A stretch of DNA of 64,000 nt from Tetranychus cinnabarinus (taxonomy: Eukaryota; Arthropoda; Arachnida; Trombidiformes; Tetranychidae): positions 12,524,001 to 12,588,000 of the forward strand of contig WHVY01000001.1 in the NCBI GenBank assembly GCA_022266195.1, given 5' to 3'. Position numbers and translations under genes: made by a program. Shown piece after piece: positions 10,901-24,600 of this stretch (the stretch's first letter is position 1; each line of letters opens with the position of its first letter). Under the pieces are notes generated by a model, which was not told where the DNA came from, ran no database searches, and was given only the letters and a program-made list of their open reading frames with translations.

Positions 10901-13900
10901 AAATCGATATATCATTACTTTATTAGCTTGACCAATACGATGAGCTCGAGAAAAGGCTTGAATGTCATTATGTGGATTCCAATCAGAATCATAGATAACA
11001 ACAGTATCAGCTGTTGCCAAATTAATACCCAAACCACCAGCTCTAGTTGACAATAGGAAACAAAATTGTTGGGCTCCTGGTGCATTAAATCTGTCAATTG
11101 CTTCTTGTCTCTGTGATCCAGTAATTCCACCATCAATTCGCTCATATTTATATCCTTCACCTTCTAAGAAATCTTCCAGTATATCTAACATTTTAGTCAT
11201 TTGAGAGAAAACTAAAACTCTGTGACCAGTATCTTTGAGTATCCTCATCATCTTTTGAAGTACAATTAGTTTTCCTGCTGCTTTTGTTAACGCAGTCCCT
11301 TCATATGCTCCATTTGGTGTTAAAGGCGCTTCTTGTGCCGCAACAGGGAACAAATACGGATGATTGCAGCACTTTTTCAAATCCATCATAATATTTATCA
11401 AAGAAACCTGTTGTCCTCCACCTTTGGTATTGAGAGCTTCGAAATTACGTGTCAAGATATATTTATAGAATTTCTTTTGCATTGGAGTCAATTCCACTCT
11501 AACAATAAATTCACTTTTAGATGGCATTCCTTTTAATACATCAGCTTTTAATCGACGAAGAAGATGTGGTCCAAGCATGTCATGAAGTTTTTTAACTTGT
11601 TCTTCTTTTGCAATATCTGCAAATTCATTTAAGAAACCTTGCAAATCATTAAATCGAACAGGACTCAAAAAATTGAGTAAATGAAACAATTCTTCCAAAT
11701 TATTTTGCAATGGAGTACCAGTCAATAAAAGTTTGTAAGCAATTTTATATGCATTCAGGATGCGGAAAAATTTAGATTGATTATTTTTAAGTCTGTGAGC
11801 TTCATCCACAACTAACACCTGCCAATCAACAGAACCAAGTGTTGCATTGTCGATACAGATAAGTTCATAGGATGTTAAAAGTACATGAAATTTTATTGGA
11901 CACTCTTTTCGAATACGTGATGCTTTAAAACCACCTCGTACAGCTCCTTCTTCAAAACTTAATTCATGCTCTCGAATAACTGCACGACTGTCTTTATCTC
12001 CGATGTATGTGACAACATAAAAGTCAGGAGCCCACACTTCAAACTCTCTCTCCCAATTGATTATAGTCGATAACGGTGCTGAAACAAGGAAAGGTCCTTT
12101 ACAATGACCTTCCTTGAACAGGGAATAAAGAAAAACAATGGTCTGAATTGTTTTACCTAAACCCATTTCATCGGCAAGAATCGTGTCAGTTCCATTTGAC
12201 CAAGAATAACGCAACCAATTTATACCTTCTAATTGATATGGATGAAGTTCCATACCAGTTGCATCAACATATGCTGGTTGACGTTCAAACTTCTTTTTAG
12301 GATCAACAGTAGGTTTATCTGGAGGTGGTGTATAAAATCGCTCCACATTAGCATCGTGATCTTTCCCTTTTGACTTTTTATTTGATTTTTTACTAGACTT
12401 TTTACTGCTACCTCCTCCATGCATTATTTCAGTCGCTGAACGTAAATCCCAATAAGCTTGAATAGCTCGTTTCAGCTCTGGAATTTCGAAATCCTCTTGC
12501 TCTTCATATTCCCATGATGCTTGATCATAAGGAAGATCTCGCCATTTTACAAGATACAAATAACTTCCATCTCTCAATTGTTTATGATTAATTACACGAT
12601 GAACTTGTAGCCATTCTGGCCTGATTCCATAACGATAAAATCTTTCCTCAAGAGCAGCATCACGATAAATTTGCCTTTCTGCTCGTTTTCGTCCAGTTCC
12701 CGCATTTATTTCCCCGTCTTCGTTAGCTTCATCTTCTTCTTGCTTGGCTTTTAATCTTTTCCTTGATTCTAAAGTATCCATATCAATAACAGGTGGCTCG
12801 TCCATGTCATTCTTACGACAATATATCCGAAACATGGATGTATGGAATACGTCTAACTGTATCTCAGAGATCCATTGACAGTGCCAATAGGACATGTCAT
12901 GAAACTTTACGAAAAATTCACGTAAAGGTTTTGGTTGATGTTTTTTACTTGTTGATGGCTGGGCTGCTGGAATGTTTTCATCAGTTTTTTTAACTTCACC
13001 GCCTTCACCGACTTCACCACCTTCTTTCTCCTCTGGTTCATCGGGTTCAATTGTTACCCATCTCCAGGTTAAAATCTTGGCTACTTTACCCTTTAGTGGT
13101 TCAACCTGCATCAATATTAAAAAAAGATAAACAAATAAATGTGATTAAAAATATGAAATATTGTAATCACGCAATAAAAGTAAATCTTGCAAAAAAAAAT
13201 CTTTATATGAAATTAAACTTTTTAATGTTTACTTACCGAACATCTAGGGCATACCCATTCACCATCAGGAACAACTTTTAACGGAGGATTAAGACAAAAT
13301 GTATGATAAGCTGAAGGACATAAATCACAACAAAGTAATTCTCCGCCATCCCTGCAAACCCGACAAAATTCCATATGATGATCATCTTTGGCTGGCGGTT
13401 CTTCAATCTCTGCATCTTGAGCACCCTCTCCTTCGCAATGTGGACAGCTCCATTTACCTTCAGGTGCTTCTTCTAATTCTGGTTCTAAACATACCAAATG
13501 GTAAGCACGAGGACAAGTGTCACAAAGAATAATTTCTCCTCCTTGTTGACAAACATCACAATAGTCCTGATGGTCTGTTTCATATCCTTCACTGTCAGAA
13601 CCGGCAACAGAATCAAAACTTGCAGTTGTTTTAGTTTTTTTCTTTTTCTTTGATTGTTTATTTTTCTTTTTCTTTTTATCACTTTTTGGCGGTGGAGTTG
13701 CTGCTTCAGCTTCTTGTAAAGCGGCTTCAAATTCCACATCACTTTTATTAGGTTCACTCATTTCATCTTCTTCAGAACTAGCGGCCTTTTTTCTTTTACT
13801 GGTGTTGATCGATTTAAGTTTTATTTTAATAGATGGAACTGACTTTGTTTTACTCTTCTTTTTCTTTTTTTCACCATCATTGTCAAATTTACTACCACGA

Positions 13901-14007
13901 GTTCTTTTTTCAGGCAATGTCTCTTGTATTGTTTCTTGCATTGTCTCTTCGCCGTACTCTTCATCCTCATTATCTTGGGCTAATGTTGGATCCTCAGAGT
14001 CACTCAT
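7961..14007 (-). CDS. Mi-2: Mi-2/CHD4 chromatin remodelling ATPase, intact copy
   Basis: Nucleosome-remodelling ATPase of the NuRD complex. Exons on the minus strand: 14007-13237, 13105-10345, 10260-10139, 9847-7961; phases agree and give 1,846 residues. Domains in order: acidic/Lys-rich N-terminus, PHD1 (about 149-195), PHD2 (about 210-256), two chromodomains (about 260-480, second with YLVKWRDLPYDQASWE), SNF2 ATPase with Walker A LADEMGLGKT and VDEAH box, helicase C with the RAHRIGQ motif, DUF1087/1086 region, then a roughly 230-residue Glu/Lys tract in exon 4, and the CHD C-terminal domain (RRFMFNIADGGFTELHTLWQ). The start is taken at MSDSEDP (14007); an upstream frame extension is unlikely. 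Its inverted partner at 18657-24777 is nearly identical over most of its length but diverges after the Glu/Lys tract. This is the only copy with an unbroken frame. Confidence 0.95.
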
Positions 14008-14640
14008 GATGATCAAAGTAAACAAACCAACAAATGCAATTTATATAAACAACTCGTTGAGTAGCTGAAACGTACCGTGTTGAAATGTAATTTAAACACC
14101 GGTAAATTAAAACAATTCAAAACTAAATTACTAGATTGATAATTAAAAAATTGACATTTTTGAAACACTTGAATACAATAGAAAAAAAAATGAATGAAAT
14201 TTTCAATTGATGATCGCGACACCTTATGCTTCTTGCTGCAAATTCACCCATTTAAGTTGAAGCGGATACTTTAAAAAAATGTTAACTTTTATCTTTTGTT
14301 CAAATCTTTCAATAATTTATTATTTGCTTCTTATAATTAAATATTTTCATACTTTTTCACGCTGTTTCGATATAATTAAATATCATTCATCAGTTACTTT
14401 AGTTATAAAACTTATTGTGAATCGAGCCATTGAATAGAGTGCTGTACATGAGACGAAAATCATAACGTTATACTAATTCATCTCTATTATTTGTGATTGT
14501 GACACTTGGCTTTTTGTCGCGTTGATTAAACGCAAATACTTTCCATGCAGTGCTATCCAAATACATCCAATACAATTCACAATAATAGGTATGCAATGAT
14601 AAACGATTAAAAGATAAAAGTTAACATTTTTTTTTAAAGT
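14008..14640. promoter_or_regulatory. Head-to-head promoter/spacer between Mi-2 copy 1 and Mi-2 fragment 3
   Basis: The 5' flank of Mi-2 copy 1 (14008-14280) reappears in reverse orientation at 14630-14900 in front of fragment 3, so the two starts face away from each other across a unique core of about 340 bp. The same core occurs, inverted, at 18050-18370. It probably contains the Mi-2 promoter. Confidence 0.6.
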
Positions 14641-15438
14641 ATCCGCTTCAACTTAAATGGGTGAATTTGTAGCAAGAAGCATAAGGTGTCGCGATCATCA
14701 ATTGAAAATTTCATTCGTTTTTTTTTTCTATTGTATTCAAGTGTTTTAAAAATGTCAATTTTTTAATTATCAATCTAGTAATTTAGTTTTGAATTGTTTT
14801 AATTTACCGGTGTTTAAATTACATTTCAACACGGTACGTTTCAGCTACTCAACGAGTTGTTTATATAAATTTCATTTGTTGGTTTGTTTACTTTGATCAT
14901 CATGAGTGACTCTGAGGATCCAACATTAGCCCAAGATAATGAAGATGAAAAGTGCGGCGAAGAGACAATACAAGAAACAATACAAGAGATATTGCCTGAA
15001 AAGGGTTTGCAGGGATGGTGGAGAATTACTTTGCTGTGATTTATGCCTTTCAGCTTATCATACTTTTTGACTTAATCCTCAGTTAAAAGTTGCGATAGTG
15101 AATGGGTATGCCCTAGATGTTCGGTAAGTAAACATTAAAAAGTTTAATTTCATATAAATTTTTTTTGCAAGATTTACTTTTATTGCGTGATTACAATATT
15201 TCATATTTTTAATCACATTTATTTGTTTATCTTTTTCATTATTGATGCAGGTTGAACCACTAAAGGGTAAAGTAGCCAAAATTTTAACCTGGAGATGGGT
15301 AACAATTGAACCCGATGAACCAGAGGAGGAAGAAGGTGGTAAAGTCGGTGAAGTTAAAAAAACTGATGAAATCATTCCAGCAGCCCAGCCATCAACAAGT
15401 AAAGAACATCAACCAAAACCTTTACGTGAATTTTTCGT
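14641..15438 (+). pseudogene. Mi-2 fragment 3 (5' flank, gutted exon 1, start of exon 2)
   Basis: Plus-strand broken copy of Mi-2. After the 5' flank and the start codon at 14902 it keeps the acidic start, then jumps by an internal deletion into the second PHD finger. The frame stops after about 45 codons. The intron and the first residues of exon 2 (VEPLKGKVAKILTWRW...) are preserved to about REFFV at 15438, with point differences from the intact copy. It stops 3 bp short of the salvador stop codon, so its junction sits exactly at the end of salvador. Confidence 0.9.
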
Positions 15439-15441
15439 TAA

Positions 15442-17089
15442 TCACAGGTTAACTTCAACAGAATCTACAGATGAAGAATTATTTCTCAATGTTTGATACT
15501 CCAGTTGTCTCTCTCGGATTCTTTCTTTGACCTCTTTACGTTCTCTGTTCTCAATTTCCCGTTGTAATTTTCGTCTGTATGCTTCGAAGGCCATAACAAT
15601 TTCTTCCAATTCTTGACGGTAAAGTAAATTGATCATAGCTTCAAATCCTTGAAGTTCTTGTAAGTTGAAAAGTTCAAACTGAAACAAATAGAAATAAAAA
15701 TGTCAAAAAAGATAAAGATAAGAAAAGATTGAATATTAAAATGAGAAAATAATAATTGAACTTAAATCACTCGTCTTAAAAATATATGTAATTATATATT
15801 TTAAACGAAATAGTCTAATGTTTTATAGCTTTTAAGATAAAATTACCTCTAAAAGGTGATCTAATTCAAGTGGAGCACGGGAGTAAAAAAAAAGCCACTT
15901 TGGTATTTCTTCGGTGAGATAAGGATTAGCTGGAACCCAAACATTATGCTGATGAATTGATGGTTTAGGTAGAGGTAATTCTCGTTGATGACCATGAATA
16001 GTTTCTCTATTAACAATTTGTAAGGCACCATATTGATTGGCACAGGGATGTTCATATTGAGCTCGACCAGTGATATGATTAACATAATAAGTTCCGTGAA
16101 TTGAAGATTCAACACGCTCCCAGCCTGTAGGTAAACCTTCTTTCTCCAAGGGATGAGACCAATGAGTAGTTTTTGTGTTATGATCAATATAATATTTACG
16201 ACCTCTCATAGTATAATCAGTTGACCATCCTGGAGGTAAATCTTCGCAAGATTGTCGAAAGGAACTGTTTTGCGATGCCAAAGAGACTCGACTATGGGAA
16301 TTATTATTCAAATTAGTCTCAATTGGTGTCACTCTATTTTGTGAAAAAATTGAAGCTAGACCAGGAAAGATAATTGTTGGTTGATAACCGGGAAAAGTTG
16401 TACCAAAAGCACCAATATTACCTGGTGTTGCGGTTCGTGTTTCCAAACTCCCATGAGACATTACTCTAGTCCCATAAAAGTTGATCGGATGTTGGGGATG
16501 TTGATGATGAAGATTACTGCATGATCCTAAATTTGATAGAAAAATTGAATCGATTAATAATAGTAATATAAATAATTGAGAAGGAAAACTTACCAAGATT
16601 GGTTAAATTATTTGCGCTTGTTGTACACATTATACCACTAACTGTTGAACTTGATGGTCCATAGTTAGGCCTGAGCTTATTAAAATCTTTTAGTTGTTGA
16701 GCCCGTGCACACTTTTCAGCTAAAGTCTTGGGCTGTGAATCAACAGTATCAAAATCCACATCGCCGGATTTCTCCTTCTTTTTGACATTTTGGCGATTAA
16801 CGTTTGTCCATACATTGGTGACTGAATGGCACACATAACAAGTATAGACGGGAAAGTTCAGATGATGGAGAAGAATGCAGGAGGAATAAAAGGAAGAAAG
16901 AAAGAAGATGAAGAGAAGGTAATTAATGACATATGATGAGTGAAAGAAAAGAAACAAAAACACAACAGATTGGAAATAATGAATTGAAAAGGATAACTTA
17001 CTAGGAAGCTCCACTGGATTATCTCGTTTAACATATTTACCTACCACCGATTCACTTATTTTTCGATTTCCTTTCTTCTTGGATATCAT
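15442..17089 (-). CDS. sav: Salvador, WW/SARAH scaffold of the Hippo kinase cascade
   Basis: Scaffold that brings Hippo (MST) to Warts (LATS). Exons on the minus strand: 17089-17002, 16821-16594, 16526-15847, 15678-15442; phases agree and give 410 residues (human SAV1 about 383). The N-terminus (MISKKKGNRK...GKYVKR) matches SAV family starts. Two WW domains lie at about residues 205-275 (LPPGWSTDYTMRGRKYYIDH and LPTGWERVESSIHGTYYVNH); the second has Tyr instead of the second Trp, as in SAV1. A linker with NPYLTEEIPKWL follows, then a C-terminal SARAH coiled coil (about 332-390). The gene lies in the centre of the Mi-2 palindrome and its stop codon abuts Mi-2 fragment 3, so it has no visible native 3' UTR. 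Confidence 0.93.
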
Positions 17090-17717
17090 ATCATATCATG
17101 TTTATGGTAATCTCCAGATTCTCCCTTCATTATTTACACCTGTTTACCTTTTCTCAATCTCATTTTTGACTCAATTAAAGTAATAATATTAACTCAACAT
17201 TGCTCTTAAAAGTTGCTCCAACTGGTTGCTGGAATGCTTACTAAAATCTGCACATTTCTCCGCCCAGAATGGAATTCAATTCAACATTTTTGCTTAGTTT
17301 GTAACTGGTTAATACCTAACGAATTGGTTGATTGAATAGAGAGATATGTCCAAAAAAATGACCAAAATTATCGCAAGTAAATGAATAATTACACTGACCA
17401 CAAGAGAAAATTACAATTTACCAGTTAACATATTTTCCTTGTGCATTTAATAAATAAATAGAAAATTTTTATAGTGAAATGCCTCATTTTAAAACCGGAA
17501 AATTAGTCGAGTGACCACTTCAAAATATAAAAAGGTAAACAAGTGGTATAAACAACTTCGATATAATTTCAGTGGGGGTTCGATCCATCAGGAATGATAC
17601 TAAATAGTTTACTACATATTAAATCTCTATTAAATTATCAGTATTAAATAGAAATGGCAGGAAATCGGCAGCTCTTTCTCTTAATTAACTTGCACAAACT
17701 GATCGCAGTTCTTGAAC
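17090..17717. other. Upstream region of salvador
   Basis: AT-rich, no gene seen. It presumably holds the salvador promoter. It ends at the Mi-2 fragment that starts at 17718. Confidence 0.5.
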
Positions 17718-17948
17718 ATTTGCCTTTCTGCTCGTTTTCGTCCAGTTCCCGCATTTATTTCCCCGTCCTCATTAGCTTCATCTTCTTCTTGCTTGGCTTT
17801 TAATCTTTTCCTTGATTCTATAGTATCCATATCAATAACAGGTGGCTCGTCCATGTCATTCTTACGACAATATAAGCGAAACTCAGAGACTGTAAATCAG
17901 AGATCCATTGACAGTGCCAATAGGACATGACATGAAACTTTGTGAAAA
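17718..17948 (-). pseudogene. Mi-2 fragment 4 (piece of exon 2)
   Basis: Minus-strand piece of Mi-2 exon 2 covering roughly FHDMSYWHCQ through GRKRAERQ, with base changes and a small deletion. It begins about where fragment 3 ends (REFFV), so the two pieces together cover a continuous stretch of the gene. On its 5' side it is joined directly to Mi-2 5' flank (17949 onward) at a short AATTTTTC-like microhomology, with exon 1 missing. Confidence 0.85.
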
Positions 17949-18656
17949 ATGAATGAAATTTTCAATTGATGATCGCGACACCTTATGCTTCTTGCTACAA
18001 ATTCACCCATTTAAGTTGAAGCGGATACTTTAAAAAAATGTTAACTCTAGTCTTTTAATCGTTTATCATTGCATACCTATTATTGTGAATTGTATTGGAT
18101 ATATTTGGATAGCACTGCATGGAAAGTATTTGCGTTTTATCAACGCGACAAAAAGCCAAGTGTCACAATCACAAATAATAGAGATGAATTAGTATAACGT
18201 TATGATTTTCGTCTCATGTACAGCACTCTATTCAATGGCTCGATTCACAATAAGTTTTATAACTAAAGTAACTGATGAATGATATTTAATTATATCGAAA
18301 CAGCGTGAAAAAGTATGAAAATATTTAATTATAAGAAGCAAATAATAAATTATTGAAAGATTTGAACAAAAGATAAAAGTTAACATTTTTTTAAAGTATC
18401 CGCTTCAACTTAAATGGGTGAATTTGCAGCAAGAAGCATAAGGTGTCGCGATCATCAATTGAAAATTTCATTCATTTTTTTTCTATTGTATTCAAGTGTT
18501 TCAAAAATGTCAATTTTTTAATTATCAATCTAGTAATTTAGTTTTGAATTGTTTTAATTTACCGGTGTTTAAATTACATTTCAACACGGTACGTTTCAGC
18601 TACTCAACGAGTTGTTTATATAAATTGCATTTGTTGGTTTGTTTACTTTGATCATC
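17949..18656. repeat. Inverted copy of the Mi-2 5' flank and spacer
   Basis: 17949-18040 is Mi-2 5' flank in minus orientation, 18050-18370 is the reverse complement of 14285-14610, and 18380-18656 is the 5' flank of Mi-2 copy 2. It mirrors 14008-14725 and so forms the right-hand arm of the palindrome upstream of the gene. Confidence 0.85.
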
Positions 18657-21600
18657 ATGAGTGACTCTGAGGATCCAACATTAGCCCAAGATAATGAGGA
18701 TGAAGAGTACGGCGAAGAGACAATGCAAGAAACAATACAAGAGACATTGCCTGAAAAAGAACTCGTGGTAGTAAATTTGACAATGATGGTGAAAAAAAGA
18801 AAAAGAAGAGTAAAACAAAGTCAGTTCCATCTATTAAAATAAAACTTAAATCGATCAACACCAGTAAAAGAAAAAAGGCCGCTAGTTCTGAAGAAGATGA
18901 AATGAGTGAACCTAATAAAAGTGATGTGGAATTTGAAGCCGCTTTACAAGAAGCTGAAGCAGCAACTCCACCGCCAAAAAGTGATAAAAAGAAAAAGAAA
19001 AATAAACAATCAAAGAAAAAGAAAAAAACTAAAACAACTGCAAGTTTTGATTCTGTTGCCGGTTCTGACAGTGAAGGATATGAAACAGACCATCAGGACT
19101 ATTGTGATGTTTGTCAACAAGGAGGAGAAATTATTCTTTGTGACACTTGTCCTCGTGCTTACCATTTGGTATGTTTAGAACCAGAATTAGAAGAAGCACC
19201 TGAAGGTAAATGGAGCTGTCCACATTGCGAAGGAGAGGGTGCTCAAGATGCAGAGATTGAAGAACCGCCAGCCAAAGATGATCATCATATGGAATTTTGT
19301 CGGGTTTGCAGGGATGGCGGAGAATTACTTTGTTGTGATTTATGTCCTTCAGCTTATCATACATTTTGTCTTAATCCTCCGTTAAAAGTTGTTCCTGATG
19401 GTGAATGGGTATGCCCTAGATGTTCGGTAAGTAAACATTAAAAAGTTTAATTTCATATAAAGATTTTTTTTTGCAAGATTTACTTTTATTGCGTGATTAC
19501 AATATTTCATATTTTTAATCACATTTATTTGTTTATCTTTTTTTAATATTGATGCAGGTTGAACCACTAAAGGGTAAAGTAGCCAAGATTTTAACCTGGA
19601 GATGGGTAACAATTGAACCCGATGAACCAGAGGAGAAAGAAGGTGGTGAAGTCGGTGAAGGCGGTGAAGTTAAAAAAACTGATGAAAACATTCCAGCAGC
19701 CCAGCCATCAACAAGTAAAAAACATCAACCAAAACCTTTACGTGAATTTTTCGTAAAGTTTCATGACATGTCCTATTGGCACTGTCAATGGATCTCTGAG
19801 ATACAGTTAGACGTATTCCATACATCCATGTTTCGGATATATTGTCGTAAGAATGACATGGACGAGCCACCTGTTATTGATATGGATACTTTAGAATCAA
19901 GGAAACGATTAAAAGCCAAGCAAGAAGAAGATGAAGCTAACGAAGACGGGGAAATAAATGCGGGAACTGGACGAAAACGAGCAGAAAGGCAAATTTATCG
20001 TGATGCTGCTCTTGAGGAAAGATTTTATCGTTATGGAATTAGGCCAGAATGGCTACAAGTTCATCGTGTAATTAATCATAAACAATTGAGAGATGGAAGT
20101 TATTTGTATCTTGTAAAATGGCGAGATCTTCCTTATGATCAAGCATCATGGGAATATGAAGAGCAAGAGGATTTCGAAATTCCAGAGCTGAAACGAGCTA
20201 TTCAAGCTTATTGGGATCTACGTTCAGCGACTGAAATAATGCATGGAGGAGGTAGCAGTAAAAAGTCTAGTAAAAAATCAAATAAAAAGTCAAAAGGGAA
20301 AGATCACGATGCTAATGTGGAGCGATTTTATACACCACCTCCAGATAAACCTACTGTTGATCCTAAAAAGAAGTTTGAACGTCAACCAGCATATGTTGAT
20401 GCAACTGGTATGGAACTTCATCCATATCAATTAGAAGGTATAAATTGGTTGCGTTATTCTTGGTCAAATGGAACTGACACGATTCTTGCCGATGAAATGG
20501 GTTTAGGTAAAACAATTCAGACCATTGTTTTTCTTTATTCCCTGTTCAAGGAAGGTCATTGTAAAGGACCTTTCCTTGTTTCAGCACCGTTATCGACTAT
20601 AATCAATTGGGAGAGAGAGTTTGAAGTGTGGGCTCCTGACTTTTATGTTGTCACATACATCGGAGATAAAGACAGTCGTGCAGTTATTCGAGAGCATGAA
20701 TTAAGTTTTGAAGAAGGAGCTGTACGAGGTGGTTTTAAAGCATCACGTATTCGAAAAGAGTGTCCAATAAAATTTCATGTACTTTTAACATCCTATGAAC
20801 TTATCTGTATCGACAATGCAACACTTGGTTCAGTTGATTGGCAGGTGTTAGTTGTGGATGAAGCTCACAGACTTAAAAATAATCAATCTAAATTTTTCCG
20901 CATCCTGAATGCATATAAAATTGCTTACAAACTTTTATTGACTGGTACTCCATTGCAAAATAATTTGGAAGAATTGTTTCATTTACTCAATTTTTTGAGT
21001 CCTGTTCGATTTAATGATTTGCAAGGTTTCTTAAATGAATTTGCAGATATTGCAAAAGAAGAACAAGTTAAAAAACTTCATGACATGCTTGGACCACATC
21101 TTCTTCGTCGATTAAAAGCTGATGTATTAAAAGGAATGCCATCTAAAAGTGAATTTATTGTTAGAGTGGAATTGACTCCAATGCAAAAGAAATTCTATAA
21201 ATATATCTTGACACGTAATTTCGAAGCTCTCAATACCAAAGGTGGAGGACAACAGGTTTCTTTGATAAATATTATGATGGATTTGAAAAAGTGCTGCAAT
21301 CATCCGTATTTGTTCCCTGTTGCGGCACAAGAAGCGCCTTTAACACCAAATGGAGCATATGAAGGGACTGCGTTAACAAAAGCAGCAGGAAAACTAATTG
21401 TACTTCAAAAGATGATGAGGATACTCAAAGATACTGGTCACAGAGTTTTAGTTTTCTCTCAAATGACTAAAATGTTAGATATACTGGAAGATTTCTTAGA
21501 AGGTGAAGGATATAAATATGAGCGAATTGATGGTGGAATTACTGGATCACAGAGACAAGAAGCAATTGACAGATTTAATGCACCAGGAGCCCAACAATTT

Positions 21601-24600
21601 TGTTTCCTATTGTCAACTAGAGCTGGTGGTTTGGGTATTAATTTGGCAACAGCTGATACTGTTGTTATCTATGATTCTGATTGGAATCCACATAATGACA
21701 TTCAAGCCTTTTCTCGAGCTCATCGTATTGGTCAAGCTAATAAAGTAATGATATATCGATTTGTGACACGAGCTTCGGTTGAAGAAAGAATAACTCAAGT
21801 GGCTAAAAAGAAAATGATGTTGACTCATTTGGTGGTTAGACCTGGAATGGGAGCTAAAAATACAATGTCAAAACAAGAATTGGATGATATTTTAAGATTT
21901 GGTACTGAAGAGTTGTTTAAAGAAGAAGAAGGCAAAGAAGAATCGGCTATTCATTATGATGACGATGCGATTAAAGGATTATTAGATCGATCTCAAGAAG
22001 GTATCGAGCAAAAAGAACTTTGGGCCAATGAATATCTTAGTTCGTTCAAAGTTGCCGCATATGCTACCAAAGAGGCAGAAGAAGAAGAACCTGAGACTGA
22101 GGTTTTGAAACAAGATGTTGAATCTGCCGATCCTGCTTATTGGGAGAAACTTTTAAGGCATCATTATGAACAACAACAGGAAGATCTTTCACGAACTCTT
22201 GGTAAAGGTAAACGTGTGCGAAAACAAGTTAATTATAATGATGCTTCTGGAGGTCAAGAAGATACAAACTGGCAAGACAATGTATCTGAATATAATTCTG
22301 ACTTTTCTGTTCCTTCTGGTAAGTTTTTTTTCTCATTCTTGTTATTTTTTACAATTATTATTCTCGTATTAATGACTTTGTTTTGCTTCTTTTAAATATT
22401 AGATGATGATGACTTTGAGGAAAAAACAGAAGAAAAAACTGGTCGACGTAAAGGAAGAAATGAGAAAACTGAGAAAGATAAACCATTGCCTCCTCTTTTG
22501 GCCCGAGTTGGTGGTAATATTGAGGTATTTATCGTTTTATTCAGATTTCTTTTATTTCTATGTAAATAAAATTAAGCATCAAATTAATATTAATATTAGT
22601 ACATCAGAATAAGCATTTGATGATTAGAAAATTTGATGCTAGAATATAGATTTATATCTTTAGGGGTTAGTTTTATTTTTCGTCTATGTGTACCTTATTT
22701 ACTAAATTTGATACTTTGTAGATGAAAATTAATGATTACTAACTCAAAGGCGATATAATACATGTTTTACAATAATCTAACTAATTAATTGGTATATTTG
22801 AAAATGTTTTTACAGGTTCTTGGTTTCAATGCACGTCAAAGAAAGGCTTTCTTGAATGCTATTATGCGTTATGGTATGCCACCACAAGATTCATTTAATT
22901 CACAATGGTTGGTTCGTGATTTACGTTGTAAATCAGAGAGAAACTTTAGAGCATATGTTTCACTTTTCATGCGTCATCTTTGTGAACCTGGTGCTGACCA
23001 TTTGGAAACATTTGCTGATGGTGTTCCTCGTGAAGGAATGTCAAGGCAACATGTTCTTACAAGAATTGGTATAATGTCATTAATTAGAAAGAAAGTACAA
23101 GAATTTGAACACATTAATGGTATACAAAGTATGCCTATTCCTGAAGCACCCGAAATACCTAAAGAGCAGAATGGTACAAAAGAAACTGCAACTCCATCTT
23201 CAATGTCAACTCCAAATGATAGTAAAGCTGCTACTCCACAACCTGCTGCTGAATCGAAGGAAGATTCAGTGATTGGAAAAGATAATGAATCAAAAGGAGA
23301 AATAGATGAGACGCAAATTAAAGAGAAAGAAAAAGATAAGATTGAAGCTGAGAATGAGAATGAAAATGAAAATGAAGCTGATATTGAGATGAAAGAAATT
23401 AAAGAAGAAAAGATTGAAGATAAAGAGATTGGTGAGGGCGATGAAGAAGAACAAGAAGAGGAAGAAATTGTAGAATTAGCAAAAGAAGATGGTGAAGAAA
23501 CTAAAAATGATGAAAAGAAAGAGAATGAAACATCTAGTGACGAAATGAAAGTCGAAAAAGATGAAGAAAAAGAAGAAATCGAAGAAGTAATTGAAGATGA
23601 AAACAAAGAGAAAGAAGTTACAGAAGGAGAAGAGGACGATAAAATGAAAGAAGGAGAAATAGGAGAAGACGAAAATAAAGAAGAAAAAGAAAAAGATGAA
23701 GAAGAGAAAGAAGTGGAAGAAGAGGTAAAAGAAGGAGAAGGAGAAGAAGGAGAAGATAAAATGGAAGTTGAAAAGACTGAGAAAACTGATGAAAATATTA
23801 AAAATGATGATGATGAAGTCAAAGAATTGGAAACAGCTGATGACGGTCCTCAAGTAAACAAAGAATCTGCTGAAGAAACTAAAGAAATCAAAGAAGAGGC
23901 CAAAGATATTGAAATGAAGGAAAATGGTGAAAAGGGCAAACAAGAAAACGATGAAAAAACGGAGCAAGTTGATGCGATTGGAGCGACTGGGAAAATTGAG
24001 AAACTTGAAAAAGATCAAAAAGAAGATAAAGAAGTTTTTAAACGTCGATTCATGTTCAATATTGCCGATGGTGGATTCACAGAACTTCATACTCTTTGGC
24101 AAAATGAGGAAAGAGCAGCTCAGGGCCGAGAATATGAAATTTGGCATCGAAGACATGATTATTGGCTTTTATCTGGTATCGTCAAACATGGTTATGGACG
24201 ATGGCAAGATATTCAAAATGATCCAAACTTCATGATAATCAATGAACCTTTCAAAATGGATGTTGGTAAAGGAAACTTTGTAGAAATCAAAAACAAATTT
24301 CTCGCTCGTCGATTCAAACTTTTAGAGCAAGCTTTGGTTATTGAAGAGCAATTGAGACGGGCAGCTTATCTTAATATTATTCAAGATCCGACCCATCCAG
24401 CAATGGCCCTTAATTCCCGTTTCGCCGAGATGGAAGCTTTAGCCGAATCTAATGCTCACCTTTCCAAAGAATCTCTTTCTGGTAACAAACCAGCAAATGC
24501 AGTTCTCCACAAAGTCCTGAATCAATTAGAAGAACTTTTAGGTGATATGAAATCTGATGTATCCAGATTACCGCAAACCATCGCTCGTATACCTCCGGTA

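Noticed and set aside
18657..18910. Programmed frameshifting in Mi-2 copy 2
   Set aside because: Copy 1 has no shift at the same site and no slippery-site plus structure is seen; a simple deletion or sequence error is the better explanation.
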